NCBI RefSeq assembly: GCF_002067135.1
Contig: NZ_CP020105.1
Span: 4,836,001 to 4,900,000, forward strand
DNA from: Spirosoma rigui
GTDB taxonomy: Bacteria > Bacteroidota > Bacteroidia > Cytophagales > Spirosomataceae
Length of the DNA: 64,000 nucleotides
Reading direction: 5' to 3'
Shown: positions 36,501-45,000 of the stretch, in pieces
Layout: the number at the start of each line of letters is the position of its first letter
Numbering within the stretch: the first letter of the stretch is position 1
Translations under genes and position numbers: made by a program
The notes under the pieces: generated by a model
What the model was told of the DNA's origin: nothing
The model's input: the letters and a program-made list of their open reading frames with translations, nothing else
Databases searched by the model: none

Positions 36501-36789
36501 GCGAGAACCGGCTCGACCGGGGGCGGAAGCCGGGCGTATCACCGGGATCACACATGTTACGGATATACAGCTCACTGTCGGGGTAACGAACCTGCATTTC
36601 GGTTTCGAAATGGCCGTAGTTCATCATCCGGGACCCCAAGTTGTTACCGAGCAACACGATGCGCGACCCTTTGGCAATTTTAAGCGCGGCCGACTGGCTG
36701 AACTTAAAAGCACTGAACCCAATACCGGCCAGCCCGACTACAACGAGCAGCACGTTAAAACTGATCTTTCGGCGAATAAGCGTTTTCAT
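33586..36789 (-). CDS. Fused SGNH / PVC-type dehydrogenase / HEAT / cytochrome c protein
   Basis: This large exported protein (1067 residues) is a member of the PVC-type haem-binding CxxCH family. An N-terminal signal anchor (about residues 11-28) is followed by an SGNH-hydrolase-like domain (about 42-280; RIVLLGNNLGSRMMNYGHFE and IVAFFGYNES), whose nucleophile Ser of GDSL is replaced by Asn. Next is a beta-propeller dehydrogenase-like domain (about 370-740), starting LKVPQGYKIELFASEEEF. Then come HEAT-like helices (about 745-910) and a C-terminal cytochrome c domain with the haem motif CGTCH (Cys938) and a candidate Met ligand in VPMTPFGG. It would act in the periplasm, passing electrons to the respiratory chain. 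ATG 36789 lies 4 bases after the ThuA gene stop. Confidence 0.92.
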   Translation of the reverse strand: MKTLIRRKISFNVLLVVVGLAGIGFSAFKFSQSAALKIAKGSRIVLLGNNLGSRMMNYGHFETEMQVRYPDSELYIRNMCDPGDTPGFRPRSSRFSPWAFPGAEKFQTEYANPSDSQGTFESPDEWLTRLKTDVIVAFFGYNESFQGREGLANYKAELDAFVKHTLNQKYNGTAAPQLALVSPIAFEDLSATYDLPNGKKENENLALYAKAMKDVADQNNVLYIDVFTPSQQWYASSKEPLTIDGSQLTEAGYKKLGVLLADQVFGKVSPKAEANRALIHEAVLEKDWMWHNDYKIPNGVHVYGRRYNPFGPDNYPAEIEKIRQMTAIRDTAVWLAAKGQKMDIAAADKKTRTLPPVKTNFNPEKNGSLKYLYGQEALSKLKVPQGYKIELFASEEEFPDLAKPMQMSFDNKGRLWVAVMPSYPHYKPGDAKPNDKILILEDTNNDGKADKQTIFADHLHLPLGFEIAKEGVYVSQGTNFKLFTDTNGDDKADKSEILLSGYDDHDTHHNSHAFTVDPSGAIYSGEGVFLHTNIETSYGPVRATNGGFYRYAPQLRKLERTAQLAIPNPWGIAFDDWGQPFFAETSSPDVRWMMPGTVLPRYGEATHKSVQLVEEAHRVRPTSGLEFVSSRHFPDDIQGDFLINNTIGFLGMKEHTLVDEGTGYKSRHRADLVVSEDRNFRPVDMEFAPDGSLYLIDWHNILIGHMQHNARDPLRDHSHGRVYRITYPSRPLVTPAKIDGATVEQLLDNLKLPEYRTRYRTRRELRGRNASDVLPKLKTWVAKLDKNDPRYEHHMLEGLWVSWGLDKVDQTLLRQLLKAKDYHARAAAVQVVRYTGHQVPDQADLLMQAARDENSRVRLDAIVAASWIGKEKGLPILAEAAKKPLDDWMIHAHETAVAHLKGENVKKEKEIAVKSTLKGEELALFNTGKEIYAREGYCGTCHQPDGKGLAASGFPPLTGTNWVSGNEERLIKIALKGLMGPIEVVGKTYPGQVPMTPFGGLLKDNEIAAVLTYVRNSFGNQAPAISPALVKKVRAATEAKTDFYSPTQLLKEHPMEKEMSSKPVSGK

Positions 36790-36793
36790 CAAT

Positions 36794-37681
36794 TCAGGAT
36801 TTTTTGGGATGACCGTATGGAACATCGATGGCTATTTTCCCTTTCCATTTCTTCGGAACCGGCTGGCCAAGCGCCCAGTGAATGGCGTTGACGACCAGCC
36901 GCTGGAAGGCTTCGACCTGAAAATCTTCGGGATGGCCCAGCGTCGTCATAAAGGCTTTGCCACCCCATTGGTTTTTCCAGGTCCAGGCCACAGGGTTGTC
37001 AATGGCTTCTTTGTCGGGGTTGACCGATTTGCCCATCAGCAGCGGTACAGCGCCTTTGGCGGGGTAATCGGGTAGTACGCGGTACAACCAGGATGCCGCG
37101 TGAAAACTGGGATCAACGCCGGTCAGGATCGGGTTTTTAGCCGCGTCGGGAATGATGGTGACGTCGGTCGTACTCTTGTGGCCGTAGTGCGTGTGTTTGG
37201 CCGCTCCCCCCCAGCCCGGAGGTGCGCCAAAGGCAAACTCCCCGAAAGCGTTCCACTTCTTCCGGTCGTCGCCGTCGGGGAAGTTAAACGCGTGCGTCGT
37301 AGTCCGAAATCCCATTACGGGTTTCCCCGACTTCAGATACTCATCGATAAAGTTGAGCTGTTCCTGGGGTAGCTGCCGCCAGCGCAGGTAAAAAACGGCC
37401 AGATCTGCTTCCCTGAGTGCTTCGAGTCCGGGAATATCCTTCTCTCCATTATAGTCGGGGTAGGCTTTCAGCACTTTCGTGCGCATACCGTAGTTCTTTT
37501 CCAGTTCGGCGGCAATGAACGGCAACGTCAGTTCGCCACTGTACTCATGGTCGCCCGTTACAAACACGACGTACGGTTTGGCAGCCCCTGTTCGATTGGC
37601 CAGGGCATCGATTCCGGTAAAGGCGAGGGGTGCCAGCAGGGCGGCCGCTTGTTGAAGAAAAACTCGGCGTTTGGTTCTCAT
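36794..37681 (-). CDS. Tat-exported ThuA-domain protein
   Basis: The 295-residue protein starts MRTKRRVFLQQAAALLAPLAF, a twin-arginine signal (RRxFLQ). The ThuA domain (about 37-280) has YVVFVTGDHEYSGELTLP, FYLRWRQLPQEQL, MGFRTTTHAFNFP, THYGHKSTTDV and a closing FMTTLGHPEDFQ. ThuA was defined by trehalose utilisation genes in rhizobia and is linked to keto-sugar metabolism, with a class I amidotransferase-like fold. It is separated by only 4 bases from the SGNH/cytochrome gene downstream and follows SusD after a GC-rich hairpin. The paired export routes suggest a periplasmic protein working with the cytochrome protein. Confidence 0.9.
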   Translation of the reverse strand: MRTKRRVFLQQAAALLAPLAFTGIDALANRTGAAKPYVVFVTGDHEYSGELTLPFIAAELEKNYGMRTKVLKAYPDYNGEKDIPGLEALREADLAVFYLRWRQLPQEQLNFIDEYLKSGKPVMGFRTTTHAFNFPDGDDRKKWNAFGEFAFGAPPGWGGAAKHTHYGHKSTTDVTIIPDAAKNPILTGVDPSFHAASWLYRVLPDYPAKGAVPLLMGKSVNPDKEAIDNPVAWTWKNQWGGKAFMTTLGHPEDFQVEAFQRLVVNAIHWALGQPVPKKWKGKIAIDVPYGHPKKS

Positions 37682-37801
37682 GAAGGCAGTTCGGTACGAT
37701 TTAATTCAGCTACCAGACTAAGGCAGTCGAGCGCTTTATTTACTTAATTTGAGGATAACAGACTGGTTTCCGGCCCAGCTGACCAGAAAAAGCCGCCCGG
37801 T

Positions 37802-37855
37802 GCTCACGCCCCGCCCCCGCGGGCGTAGCCGCTATTGCGGGGGCGGGACGTGAGC
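37802..37855. terminator. 19-bp GC-rich hairpin between SusD and ThuA genes
   Basis: The arms 37802-37820 and 37837-37855 pair over 19 positions with one mismatch and a 16-base loop. It lies between the SusD stop and the ThuA start. It may end the SusCD message and lower expression of the downstream genes, or act as an mRNA stability element. Confidence 0.6.
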
Positions 37856-37888
37856 TTATGCTTTGGGGCCAACATGCTACGGCTCAGA

Positions 37889-39394
37889 TCAGTAGCCCGT
37901 ATTCTGCTTAAGCTTGTTGTTGTTTCTGATTTCGGCCGTTGGAATGGGAAAAAGCAGTTCACGCTCTTTCAACACGGGGCCATACGAGAACTTATGCCCA
38001 ACGAAGTTGTCGAATCCTTTGGTCGTTACGTTGAACGCTTTCCGAAGCCGGGCCATATCAAACCAGGTCTTGTTCTCGAAACTCAGTTCATACCACCGCT
38101 CTTTCCAGATCGACTCCCGCAGTTGCTCTTTCGTCAAACCCGCCAGGTCGGGTAGCTTAGCCCGCCGTCTGATCTTGTTGACCGCTTCCAGCGCGCTGGC
38201 CGTAGGGCCCGATACTTCATTGGTCGCTTCGGCGTAGGTCAGCAGCACCTCGGCATAACGGATCAGCGGCCAGTTCAGATCGCTGTTGGCGGTTGTCAGG
38301 TGCGCCTGCGTGTCGAAATGTTTGTAGATGTAGTAGCCGCCCAGATCGACAACGGTAGACCGATCGCTGCTGAGCGAATAGGTCCGGTAGTAAAACTGCT
38401 TTTCCTGCGCGCGTAGATCCCCTTTCTCGTACGACTCGACAAACTCTTTATTCGCAAAAATCGCCCCCGTTTCATCGGAGTAGGCCGAGATCCCCTGGTT
38501 ATAGGGAATAATGGACGTTTGCCAGCCCGATGGCTGAATGTTAGTCGCAAACTGAACCATGAAGATATTCTCGCCGATGTTTTTCCGCGCCGGGTTATGC
38601 AGATCGTCGTAAGTCGTAAACAAGCTGTACTGGTTAGCGGTGATTACCTCGTTGGCCTTGTCGGCGGCTTTCTTGAAGTACTCGGCCCCCTTCTGTAGCG
38701 GGTAACCGGCCATGGTAAGGTAAACGCTGGACAGCATGGACTTGATGGCACCCGTCGATACGCGACCGGACGGATCGGTGAAGGGCAGCCCTGCCGATTC
38801 GGCGGCAACCAAGTCATCCACAATCAGTTTGTATACCTCTTCTTCGCTGGCCTGATCGGGATACAGAGCCGCCGACGACAGTTCGATGGGCTCGGTAATC
38901 AGGGGCACTTTACCAAAAATCCGAACCAGGTTGAAGTAGTAATGAGCCCGCAGAAAACGGGCTTCGCCAAGGGCTTTTTTCTTAGCCACTTCATCCATCT
39001 GAATGGCAGGAACTTTAGCCAGTACCAGGTTGGCATTGCCAATCCCTTTATAACTCGCCACCCAGTACACCCGGCTGTATTCATTATCGGAAGTGTTGAC
39101 CAGGTTCCGGACGAAAATGCTGTTCTGCGCCTGCCCCAACTCGGTATTGGCGAGTCCGGTGCCGAACTCCAGCATCATCCAGGGTGCCCCGCCGAAGCCG
39201 CCCCCCGTGGTCGTTTTCAGGTTTTCGTAGATGGAATTGACGGCACTCGTAGCGTGTTCGGGCCGGGTGAAGTAGGTATCGACGGTGAAGTTGGACTTGT
39301 CCGTTTCTTCCAGAAAGTCGGAGCAGGACGACCCACCAGCGAGCAATGCTGCGAAGAGCATCCACTGGGCCGTCATTCGAATCGTGGTTTTCAT
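37889..39394 (-). CDS. SusD/RagB family outer membrane lipoprotein
   Basis: The 501-residue protein is the lid lipoprotein of a SusC/SusD nutrient importer. The signal ends in LLAGGSSC (lipobox Cys24) with SDFLEETDKSNFTVDTYFTRPEHATSAVNSIYENL next, typical of RagB/SusD. The ARFLRAHYYFNLVRIFGKVPLI TPR segment is present, as is the C-terminal block ending with LKERELLFPIPTAEIRNN. It caps the SusC barrel and binds an oligosaccharide or other glycan at the surface. It starts 18 bases after the SusC gene, so the two are cotranslated from one message. Confidence 0.95.
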   Translation of the reverse strand: MKTTIRMTAQWMLFAALLAGGSSCSDFLEETDKSNFTVDTYFTRPEHATSAVNSIYENLKTTTGGGFGGAPWMMLEFGTGLANTELGQAQNSIFVRNLVNTSDNEYSRVYWVASYKGIGNANLVLAKVPAIQMDEVAKKKALGEARFLRAHYYFNLVRIFGKVPLITEPIELSSAALYPDQASEEEVYKLIVDDLVAAESAGLPFTDPSGRVSTGAIKSMLSSVYLTMAGYPLQKGAEYFKKAADKANEVITANQYSLFTTYDDLHNPARKNIGENIFMVQFATNIQPSGWQTSIIPYNQGISAYSDETGAIFANKEFVESYEKGDLRAQEKQFYYRTYSLSSDRSTVVDLGGYYIYKHFDTQAHLTTANSDLNWPLIRYAEVLLTYAEATNEVSGPTASALEAVNKIRRRAKLPDLAGLTKEQLRESIWKERWYELSFENKTWFDMARLRKAFNVTTKGFDNFVGHKFSYGPVLKERELLFPIPTAEIRNNNKLKQNTGY

Positions 39395-39412
39395 AGTTGC
39401 AATTTTGATGGG

Positions 39413-42400
39413 TTAAAGACCAATGTTCAGACCAACCATAAAGACGCGTGGCTTGGGATAGTCATACAGCGCTACCCCCTGGTCGAACGCGCTACCCGTG
39501 GTCGACACTTCCGGGTCATAGCCAACGTATTTGGTTTTCAGGAAGAAGTTTTGCACCGACGCATAGGCCCGCAGGCGGTTCAGCTTCAGCTTGCTCACTA
39601 CGTTTGTGGGGAAGGTGTAGGCCAGCAGCAGGTTCCGGCCCCGCACGAACGAACCGTCCTGAACCCGGTGGGTGTCTTCATTCGTGTTGTACCCCGCCGA
39701 CACGGGCCGCAGCTGGGCGATGGGTGTATTCTGGTTTTCGGGTGTCCAGGCGTTCAGCACCGTTTTGAAGCTGTTGGCAATACCCTGACGGTCTTCGGCC
39801 GAGTGCTGGCTTCTGAACAGGACATCGTTGCCGTACATGAACTGCAGGTCGACGGTGAGGTCAAAGTTTTTGTACTTGAAGCTGTTGAGCAGCGTACCAA
39901 ATCCGTCGGGGATACCTTTGCCGATGATGACCCGGTCTTTGTCGTTGATGACCCCGTCCTGGTTCACGTCCTGGTACTTCACGTCGCCGGGCTTTTTGAG
40001 GTATTTGGCCGCTTCCGACTCTTCGGCGGTTCCCCAGGTACCCTGGTGCACAAAGCCAAAGAACGAACCAACCGGCTGCTGCTCCCGTACGACAGTGAAG
40101 CCCACGAAGATGTCCGAACCGCCGGTCAGGGCGATGACTTTGTTTTTGTTGAACGAGATGTTGAACGTCGTGTTCCACGAGAAGCCCCCCGAGTTGACGT
40201 TCACGCTGTTTATGCCCAGCTCGACCCCCCGGTTTTCCATGCTGCCTACGTTTTTCGATACGGTTTCGTAGCCGCTGCTGTAGGGTACCGGCGCGCTCAG
40301 CAGCATATCGGTAGTCAGCTTGCGGTAGATGTCCATCTCCAGCGACAGCCGGTTCTGGAACAGGCCCAGTTCAAGACCAGCATCAACCTGATACGTCTTT
40401 TCCCAGCGCAGATCGGGGTTTGCCAGGCGACCCGTGCCGACGCCGATGGCCCGCGACCCGCCAAAGATGACCGAATAGTTACTCATCCCGGCCAGTGCCT
40501 GATAGGCCGTTATCTCCGAATTACCCGTTACGCCGTAACTCGTCCGGAGTTTCAGGTTCGAGATGGTCCGCACGTTCTTCATGAAGTCTTCTTCGATCAC
40601 GCGCCAGGCGAGTGCGGCCGAGGGGAAGAAGGCATACCGGTTGGCCGAGCCAAACTTCGATGAGCCATCGACACGACCCGTGAGCGTGAGCAGGTATTTA
40701 TCTTTGAGGCCGTAGTTGACCCGACCGAAGTACGAGTTCAGCCCATAGGCCACGGCCGACGAACTTGGTGCCTGTGGTACCGACCCCGCGCCCAGGTTAT
40801 TGAACTGGAAATAGTCGTCCTGGAAGTTCTGGGTAGCGGCCCGGCTCGTGAACCGGTCAACGTGCTGCCAGGCCAGACCGAGCAGGCCCGTCAGGGAATG
40901 TTGCTGGCCAAAGCGTTTGTTATAGGTCAGGTAGTTTTCAAACTGCCAGGAGTTGTGCCGTTCGTTGGTAACGCTGGCGATACCGCCCTGGTTACGGGAG
41001 ATGTAGTTCAGCGTGCGGCCCGCGTATTCGTCGATTTCCTGGTTGATAACGTTGGTACCGAGGGTGGTACGCAATTCGAGGTCTTTGGTCAGGTTGATAT
41101 TGGCATACACGTTGCCCAGCATGGTCTGGGTTTTCACGTAGTAGAACCGCTCTTTCAGAATATTGATGGGGTTACCACCGCCTTCCATGCCGGGATAATC
41201 TTCGTTACCGGCCCAGCGCCCATCGGGGTATTTGACGGGAATGATCGGCAGCGCTTCCAGCACCTGCCGCATGGCAATGATCCCACCCGCTCCCAGCGGA
41301 TCGACCTGGTTTTCATTCTGGTCGTTGTAGCTGAGCGTCCCCCCTACTTTGATCCAGTTTTTGATCTGGCTGTCGAACACAAATCGACCGGCATACCGCT
41401 TCAGGTATGACTCCCGCACCAGGCCATTTTCATTACGGTAGCCCAGGTACACCCCGTAGCTGTCTTTGGCATTGCCGCCCGAGAACGAGAGTTGGTGGTT
41501 TTGGGTAAACGCTTTCTGAAACGCTTCGTCCTGCCAGTCCGTGTCGTAAAGCGGGTTGCCACTGGCGTCGAACAGCAGCGGGTTGGTCCGTTTCGTCTTC
41601 GGGTCTTTGTACTTGCCGCCCGCCCAGCCTACGGGATCGTATTTCTGGGCGTTCTGGTAAGCAACATCTTCGACTGCCAAAAACTCCCTGGAGTTCAGGA
41701 GCGGAATTTTACGGGGCAGCACCCCAACGCTGAAATCGGTGTCGTAGGTGATCCGTCCGCCGGTCTGGCTCCCCCGTTTGGTTGTCACCAGAATAACGCC
41801 GTTGGCACCCCGCGCACCGTAAATGGCCGTAGCCGACGCGTCTTTGAGTACCTCGATACTGGCAATATCATTCGGGTTGATGTAATCGATGGGGGTACTG
41901 CCGTTGGTCAGGCCGGATGCGTTCAGGATAACGCCGTCGATCACATACAGTGGGTTGTTGGCAACGCTCACCGAGGTGTTGCCTCGGATACGAATATTTG
42001 ATCGCCCCCCCGGCCGGCCCGAGTTGACCGATACGTTGACGCCGGTGATGCGTCCCGCCAGGCCCTGGTTAAGCGAAGCCGCCGGGCGCTCCTGCAACGT
42101 TTCGGCCTTGACCGTTCCCACTGCCCCCGTCAAGTCAGATTTGCGCTGCACACCATACCCTACCACCACCACTTCGTTCAGCGTCTTGTCATCGGGTAGC
42201 AGCTGCACATCGACCGTAGTCCGGTTGCCCACTGTGACTTCCTGGTTGAGGTAACCCACGAAGGAAAAGACCAGTACGGTAGCCGCAGCCCCGGCTTCGT
42301 CGGGAATGGTCATTCTGTAGCCTCCGCTGGCGTCGGTGGTGGTGCCGCGCGTGGTCCCTTTGATAACGACGCTCACGCCCGGTAGCGCTTCGTCGGTTTC

Positions 42401-42913
42401 GCTTTTAACAGTTCCTGTAATAGTCCGGTCGGCAACCTCAATCGTGGGTATCCGGAGGTCATTCGTTGCACGATCGGCCAGGATCGCGGGGCGGGGCAGC
42501 TGGGTTGTCAACTCCTGCTCGGACGGCCGCCCTTCGGTATCGGCTACTTTACGCGGCTTTTTATTGCCAACGATGAGGTAGGAGTTCGTATTCACTTTTT
42601 TGTAGCGCAGGCCCAGCGGAGCCAGTACGTTCTCCAGATTTTTTTCGAGTGTTGCCTTCGAGCTGACCGACTCCACTGGTACCGACAATCCTTCTACCGC
42701 CCGGAGTTCAAAGAGGATATTAACCCCGTAGCGGCTGTTGAGTTCGTTAAGCACATCTTTGAGCTGGCGAACGTTTGAGTTAATGGGCTGGGGTGAATTT
42801 TGCCGGACATTACTCGCCAGTATAACCGCCTGCGACCAACCGGGCCGCAAACCGGCAAGCAATAGGAAGAGTGCGATCCCTGCTCTCAGGGATCGGGGTA
42901 GACAGTTGTTCAT
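39413..42913 (-). CDS. SusC/RagA TonB-linked outer membrane transporter with STN domain
   Basis: The 1166-residue transporter begins with a signal peptide (ending near GWSQA), followed by an STN signalling domain (about residues 45-115; LKDVLNELNSRYGVNILFE), a carboxypeptidase-like domain (about 165-245; ITGTVKSETDEALPGVSVVI), the TonB box/plug start LNEVVVVGYGVQRKSDLTGAV and a 22-strand-type barrel ending FMVGLNIGL. The STN domain is the hallmark of transporters that signal to a FecR/ECF pair, which here is encoded immediately upstream. It would carry a sugar, glycoside or oligosaccharide across the outer membrane. SusD follows after 18 bases. Confidence 0.95.
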   Translation of the reverse strand: MNNCLPRSLRAGIALFLLLAGLRPGWSQAVILASNVRQNSPQPINSNVRQLKDVLNELNSRYGVNILFELRAVEGLSVPVESVSSKATLEKNLENVLAPLGLRYKKVNTNSYLIVGNKKPRKVADTEGRPSEQELTTQLPRPAILADRATNDLRIPTIEVADRTITGTVKSETDEALPGVSVVIKGTTRGTTTDASGGYRMTIPDEAGAAATVLVFSFVGYLNQEVTVGNRTTVDVQLLPDDKTLNEVVVVGYGVQRKSDLTGAVGTVKAETLQERPAASLNQGLAGRITGVNVSVNSGRPGGRSNIRIRGNTSVSVANNPLYVIDGVILNASGLTNGSTPIDYINPNDIASIEVLKDASATAIYGARGANGVILVTTKRGSQTGGRITYDTDFSVGVLPRKIPLLNSREFLAVEDVAYQNAQKYDPVGWAGGKYKDPKTKRTNPLLFDASGNPLYDTDWQDEAFQKAFTQNHQLSFSGGNAKDSYGVYLGYRNENGLVRESYLKRYAGRFVFDSQIKNWIKVGGTLSYNDQNENQVDPLGAGGIIAMRQVLEALPIIPVKYPDGRWAGNEDYPGMEGGGNPINILKERFYYVKTQTMLGNVYANINLTKDLELRTTLGTNVINQEIDEYAGRTLNYISRNQGGIASVTNERHNSWQFENYLTYNKRFGQQHSLTGLLGLAWQHVDRFTSRAATQNFQDDYFQFNNLGAGSVPQAPSSSAVAYGLNSYFGRVNYGLKDKYLLTLTGRVDGSSKFGSANRYAFFPSAALAWRVIEEDFMKNVRTISNLKLRTSYGVTGNSEITAYQALAGMSNYSVIFGGSRAIGVGTGRLANPDLRWEKTYQVDAGLELGLFQNRLSLEMDIYRKLTTDMLLSAPVPYSSGYETVSKNVGSMENRGVELGINSVNVNSGGFSWNTTFNISFNKNKVIALTGGSDIFVGFTVVREQQPVGSFFGFVHQGTWGTAEESEAAKYLKKPGDVKYQDVNQDGVINDKDRVIIGKGIPDGFGTLLNSFKYKNFDLTVDLQFMYGNDVLFRSQHSAEDRQGIANSFKTVLNAWTPENQNTPIAQLRPVSAGYNTNEDTHRVQDGSFVRGRNLLLAYTFPTNVVSKLKLNRLRAYASVQNFFLKTKYVGYDPEVSTTGSAFDQGVALYDYPKPRVFMVGLNIGL

Positions 42914-42940
42914 ACACGTAAGGGTTTAAGGAACGATTGG

Positions 42941-43942
42941 TTAATGACTAAGCAGCTGTACCCGGTCGCCCTGCCGGATGACATTGATATCGAGCAATAC
43001 GGAGATAGACTGGAGCAGCTGATCTGAATTTTCGGCGCGCAATGACCCAATCAGTACGCGTTCGGCCAGTTCGGGATCGGTAATCTCAACCGATAGCCCG
43101 TAACTTTCTTCCAGCATGTAAGCGACCTCGCGCAGGGGGGTTTCATCGAAAACAAAGCGCTTTTCGCTCCAGGCGGGCCGGGTTTCAGGATGCCGGATGG
43201 GGTTGAGTGCCATGCGGTTCTGCTGATCGAACGTAGCCTGCTCGCCGGGTTTCATGACCACTTCCCGGTCGGCATTGCCCTGCTGGTAATTGAGTTGAAC
43301 CCGGCCTTTGTTGAGTGCTACCCGCGTACCACGCTTTCGGGCAAAGACCGTAAAGTTGGTGCCCAGCACGACTACGTCCAGGTTTTTATCGGTCCTGACC
43401 ACAAATTTCTGGTGTCTGGGCGTGTGGGTCACGGCAAAGTTAGCCTCGCCGGAGAGCCTTACTTCCCGGGTGTTCTGCCCGAAGCCCCAGCGGGGTACCC
43501 GCAGGCTGGAGTTGGCATTGAGGAGAACGGTAGTGCCGTCGGGTAGCCGTATCGTACGGGTTTCGCCATAGGCCGTCTCGTACGTGCGGTACATAAGCTG
43601 GTCGCGGCCCAGAAACGAGTACCCGCAGAGCAGCAGCAAAATCGACGCGGCAATGAGCCACGACCGGCGCGTCCACTGGGGCTGGTCGGCCAGCAGGGGT
43701 ACCGATTCGGGGGTTTCGTCGCTACCCGGATTCTGCTCCAGAAAGAGCGTGTAGCGCTGATAGGCCAGTTCCGTTTGGGCTACATACTGGGGATGTCTGG
43801 TTTCCCACTCTTCCAGCCATTCGTAGTACAACTCCTCGTGTGCCTTGTCGCGCAGCCAGGCGGCAATCAGTTCGCGCTGCAGCGGAGACGTTTTCCGGGC
43901 GAAATGATTGAATATAAAGTCCTTGTTAATTTCTGTTTCCAT
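42941..43942 (-). CDS. FecR family anti-sigma factor
   Basis: The 333-residue protein spans the inner membrane once (about residues 76-94; SWLIAASILLLLCGYSF). The N-terminal cytoplasmic region (residues 1-70) would bind the sigma factor. The periplasmic FecR domain has the TYETAYGETRTIRLPDGTTVLLNANSSLRVP segment, GEANFAVTH and FVVRTDKNLDVVVLGTNFTV, and the C-terminal half has the DUF4974-like MLEESYGLSVEITDPEL block. It receives the STN signal of the SusC transporter. ATG at 43942 is preferred over GTG at 43978, which abuts the sigma stop codon. The SusC gene starts 27 bases downstream. Confidence 0.92.
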   Translation of the reverse strand: METEINKDFIFNHFARKTSPLQRELIAAWLRDKAHEELYYEWLEEWETRHPQYVAQTELAYQRYTLFLEQNPGSDETPESVPLLADQPQWTRRSWLIAASILLLLCGYSFLGRDQLMYRTYETAYGETRTIRLPDGTTVLLNANSSLRVPRWGFGQNTREVRLSGEANFAVTHTPRHQKFVVRTDKNLDVVVLGTNFTVFARKRGTRVALNKGRVQLNYQQGNADREVVMKPGEQATFDQQNRMALNPIRHPETRPAWSEKRFVFDETPLREVAYMLEESYGLSVEITDPELAERVLIGSLRAENSDQLLQSISVLLDINVIRQGDRVQLLSH

Positions 43943-43978
43943 TTTCTGTTGATGCGGTTTCTGCTCCCTTCCCGACAC

Positions 43979-44698
43979 TTACATGAGCATCTGATATAGA
44001 CTCTTCAAATCAGCCGGGAGCATGTACCCGATGGCACTGATGCCCGTGAGCCAGTGGTCTTTCAGCCCTTTGCGCACGAGGCTCAGCGCTTTGACAATGT
44101 GAACTTCAACGGTCTTGATCGACAGGCCCAGTTCGGTAGCGATATCCTGGTATTTCTTGCCTTCGAACCGGCTCAGCAGAAACACTTTCCGGCACTGGGG
44201 CGGCAACCGTTCCACGAGGTCCTCTACCGTATGCAGCACCTCTTCAAACTGCATGATCTGGTCGGGCCGCTGGCTATAGGCTTCTTCCTGCACCAGCACA
44301 GTATCGATATTTTCGTGGGGCTGAAACTCCAGGCGCAGGTAATTATAGGCTTCGTTGCGAACGCTCCGAAACAGGTAGTAGCGGTAGGAAGACGTAATAT
44401 TTTCGTAGGCTTTCGTTTTCCAGAACTTGCAGAACACCTCGCTTACGAGATCCTCGGCGGTTTCCCGGGAGTAGACGTAGCGCACGGCATGACTGCACAA
44501 CGCCTGGTGGTAGCGCCGAAAAAGCAGCTCGCACCCTTTCTGGGGACTTTGCTGAAACGCCAGCCGGGTGAAGAATTCAGTGTCACTCGGCGCGGCTCCG
44601 GCTTCCCCGTCAACACCCGGCTCGTACACCGCCCCTTCGTTAACGTGCACCCCCCGGTGCCGCTGCCCTTCGGAATCGATCAGTTGACGAACTTGCAT
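43979..44698 (-). CDS. ECF sigma-70 factor (Bacteroides expansion family)
   Basis: The 239-residue sigma factor has region 2 (about residues 60-130; CELLFRRYHQALCSHAVRYVYSRETAEDLVSEVFCKFW) and region 4 (about 170-225; LPPQCRKVFLLSRFEGKKYQDIATELGLSIKTVEVHIVKAL). The N-terminal 50 residues look like an extra low-complexity tail. It would direct transcription of the SusC/SusD genes after release from the FecR-type anti-sigma next to it. ATG at 44698 is preferred over GTG at 44740. It heads a leftward run of nine genes. Confidence 0.92.
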   Translation of the reverse strand: MQVRQLIDSEGQRHRGVHVNEGAVYEPGVDGEAGAAPSDTEFFTRLAFQQSPQKGCELLFRRYHQALCSHAVRYVYSRETAEDLVSEVFCKFWKTKAYENITSSYRYYLFRSVRNEAYNYLRLEFQPHENIDTVLVQEEAYSQRPDQIMQFEEVLHTVEDLVERLPPQCRKVFLLSRFEGKKYQDIATELGLSIKTVEVHIVKALSLVRKGLKDHWLTGISAIGYMLPADLKSLYQMLM

Positions 44699-45000
44699 AG
44701 GCCTGCGATTTCTATAACGTTCCTCGAAAAAATTCAACACTCTATACCCAAAGACAACTTTTCGGCAAAATCCCCTTAGTCTATTCTAATTATTTCTAAA
44801 ATAAAGCCAATAAGTAACTAGCCATATCCTTATATAAAACTTACTTAAAGACCTGTATACGGTCTGTTGTGCCCTTTTTTGTCGTTATTCCGGCAGTCAT
44901 TTCACCCTCAGTGGCTTAGCGAAATCTTTCTAAATTTCTGCCGGCGTCCGCACCCGTTCCCCATTTAGTTGGTTATTTTAGCCCAGTAATACGCGGAACT

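Noticed and set aside
38942-40663. 573-codon rightward frame across SusD and SusC
   Set aside because: Antisense to two genes with clear motifs; composition is the artefact of GC-rich codon use.
44849-44865. Quasi-palindrome AGACC-N7-GGTCT between the sigma and dnaE genes
   Set aside because: Only 5-bp arms; could be an operator but nothing distinguishes it from chance.
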